Of a stretch of DNA of 64,000 nucleotides, positions 62,640 to 64,000 are shown piece after piece. Each line of letters opens with the position of its first letter. Position 1 is the first letter of the stretch. The notes beneath the pieces were generated by a model. The model did no database searches. It worked only from the letters and a program-made list of their open reading frames with translations, and was not told where the DNA came from. The stretch is from Clostridia bacterium (GTDB lineage: Bacteria; Bacillota; Clostridia; TANB77; UBA1234), in NCBI GenBank assembly GCA_017539905.1, contig JAFYBZ010000022.1:141191-205190 (forward strand), in the 5' to 3' direction. The translations under genes were made by a program, and so were the position numbers.

Positions 62640-63365
62640 CTAATTCCCTTCTAATTTTTCTACTTCTTCTTTCTGCGCTTCTTTCTTTGCTTTTTTCTTT
62701 AGTTTCTTCTTTTCACGCTCTTCTTCAGCTTCATTCATTTCTCTTTCTATTTCCTCTGTATTTATACTATCACGTAGCTCAATAATTCTATCCATAACCA
62801 TGTTAGTAACTTTTACAACATTTCTTGGATTTACTTTCTCTCCTTCTTTAGGATAGTACTCTGAAATATCCATCGGCTTATCTACAATAAACTTTATCAC
62901 AGAACCACGCTTAAATGATCCAACCATAGCCATTGGAATTATAGGTACTCTAGCCTCTAAAGCTATAAAAGCCACACCTTTTTTAGGTTTGATTCCTTTT
63001 TTAAGACCAAATCTAGTTCCTTCAGGATAAATAATCAATAACTCACCACTTTTAAGTACATTAACAGCTTCTTGAATTGCTTCCTTATTTGAACCGGAGC
63101 CATCTCTTTTAACCTCGATTAATCCAAGTCTTTTCATGACCCATGCTTTAAGCGGAGAAGAAAACAATTCTTCCTTCGCTATAGCATATATCATTCTTTT
63201 AGTACTAGATACATATAAAAAAGGATCTTGCCAGTGAATATGATTAGAGCATAAAACATATCCACCTTCTTTAGGTATATTTTCAATTCCAATTTTTTCT
63301 ACTTTATTAAATAATTTATGGTGTATAGTAAATGCGAGTACAACGCATTTTCTCATAAATCTCAT
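62640..63365 (-). CDS. plsC: 1-acyl-sn-glycerol-3-phosphate acyltransferase with charged tail
   Basis: Makes phosphatidic acid, the step after PlsY. The HxxxxD catalytic motif (NHIHWQDP) and the substrate motif YPEGTR are present, and an N-terminal hydrophobic segment anchors it. 241 residues; the last 45 are a Lys/Glu-rich low-complexity tail (EEREKKKLKKKAKKE). ATG 63365 follows AAGGAGA. cmk ends 15 bp upstream, the usual clostridial cmk-plsC order. Confidence 0.95.
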   Translation of the reverse strand: MRFMRKCVVLAFTIHHKLFNKVEKIGIENIPKEGGYVLCSNHIHWQDPFLYVSSTKRMIYAIAKEELFSSPLKAWVMKRLGLIEVKRDGSGSNKEAIQEAVNVLKSGELLIIYPEGTRFGLKKGIKPKKGVAFIALEARVPIIPMAMVGSFKRGSVIKFIVDKPMDISEYYPKEGEKVNPRNVVKVTNMVMDRIIELRDSINTEEIEREMNEAEEEREKKKLKKKAKKEAQKEEVEKLEGN

Positions 63366-63380
63366 TATCTAATCTCCTTG

Positions 63381-64000
63381 CTAAGGCTCAATATAGCCAT
63401 GTTCTAAAATAATTTTTCTTAATGATTCATATACTTCTTCTATTGTTAAAGTAGTAGTATCAACAATTGTGGCACCTTCTGCAATTTTCAAAGCACCTAC
63501 AGGTTTTGTTCTGTCATTATAATCTCTTTTATTGATTGCTTCAAGCGTTTCTTCATAAGTTGTTTCGACACCTTTAGCAACTAATTCTTTATATCTTCTA
63601 TTAGCTCTTTCTTCAGGAGTAGCATCCAAATAGATTTTAACTTCTGCATCTGGAAATACAACAGTAGTAATGTCTCTACCTTCCATGATAATATCCTTTG
63701 AAGAAGCATATTCTTTTTGCATTTTAACTAAATGACTTCTAATAATTGGTTCATTAGAATATGGAGATACTCTTTCATTAACTTTTGGAGTTCTAATTTC
63801 TTCAGTAACATCTTCTCCATCTAAAAATACTTTTTGAAAATAATTTCCTTCATCATCAAATGCATTTTCAAAATCTATAGATGTATTATTTAATAATTCT
63901 TGAATTTTTCCTAACTCCGTAATTTCGATATTATTTCTAATCATTTTTAAAGTAATACATCTATACATTGCACCTGTATCTATATAAGTAAAATTCATTC
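63381..64000 (-). CDS. cmk: Cytidylate kinase, N-terminus beyond the window
   Basis: Phosphorylates CMP and dCMP to the diphosphates. The visible 206 residues begin at FTYIDTGAMYRC, just after the missing P-loop, and include the CMP-binding DTGAMYR, IIMEGRDITTVVFPDA, DATPEERANRRYKEL and a C-terminal VDTTTLTIEEV. The gene continues past 64000. It heads the cmk-plsC-ymdB unit. Confidence 0.96.
   Translation of the reverse strand, partial: MNFTYIDTGAMYRCITLKMIRNNIEITELGKIQELLNNTSIDFENAFDDEGNYFQKVFLDGEDVTEEIRTPKVNERVSPYSNEPIIRSHLVKMQKEYASSKDIIMEGRDITTVVFPDAEVKIYLDATPEERANRRYKELVAKGVETTYEETLEAINKRDYNDRTKPVGALKIAEGATIVDTTTLTIEEVYESLRKIILEHGYIEP

Noticed and set aside
1-64000. CRISPR array, tRNA, rRNA or prophage
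   Set aside because: No regularly spaced direct repeats, cloverleaf sequences, rRNA segments or phage structural genes were noticed in reading the window.

Overview
The window reads as chromosomal DNA of an AT-rich, low-GC Gram-positive bacterium (Bacillota, most likely an uncultured, gut-type fermentative Clostridia). The evidence is clostridial housekeeping content (DUF512 radical-SAM-like protein, der, plsY, gpsA, cmk-plsC, scpB, rpoD downstream of dnaG, a type A RNase P RNA), strong AGGAGG ribosome binding sites, frequent GTG/TTG starts, and fermentative carbon genes (pta, ackA, iron alcohol dehydrogenase). No species is claimed. No tRNA, rRNA, CRISPR array, complete insertion sequence or prophage was seen.

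Layout. 1-1.9 kb: the 3' part of argS and a UAP-type nucleotidyltransferase. 2.4-11.4 kb: a glycolytic block, tpiA - VWA protein - pgk - adenosine-deaminase/SLOG-like fusion with two small unknown genes - gpmI. 11.5-15.2 kb: dnaG and rpoD; the sigma factor carries a histone-H1-like lysine-rich N-terminal extension of about 260 residues. 15.3-23 kb: an SH3 protein, a comEC interrupted by one frameshift, a zinc-finger Clp ATPase (ClpE type) under a CIRCE-like element, a HIT-like protein, and an FtsH-like AAA gene that is frameshifted and lacks the protease domain. 23.4-28.3 kb: scpB, two tandem coiled-coil paralogues, rpmF and the DUF512 gene. 29-41 kb: pta, ackA, RNA modification genes, secreted stalk/SH3 proteins, iron-ADH, a large unknown protein and der. 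41.7-48.8 kb: a XerC-like recombinase, a palindrome-rich accessory stretch, a cation symporter, an RluD-type synthase and rnpB. 48.8-64 kb (almost all minus strand): gpsA, plsY, a surface-protein cluster, a beta-CASP ribonuclease, ftsK with a very acidic tail, rsmD, a double-OB SSB-like protein, an orphan RNAP alpha-CTD-like protein, ymdB, plsC and cmk.

Three patterns cut across the window. First, a set of small orphan genes sits between the housekeeping operons, each with its own sigma-A promoter and terminator, and several are clearly richer in GC (about 38-44% by hand count, against about a third or less around them). Second, promoters repeatedly overlap the intrinsic terminator of the gene upstream, with the -35 in the hairpin and the -10 just after the T-tract. 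Third, a structured element of about 70 nt occurs twice (26.9 kb and 42.8 kb) with compensatory base changes in three helices, one copy just upstream of the recombinase gene.

The most unusual protein system is the adenosine-deaminase/SLOG-like fusion co-encoded with two unknown proteins inside the glycolysis operon; it may link nucleotide chemistry to central metabolism.
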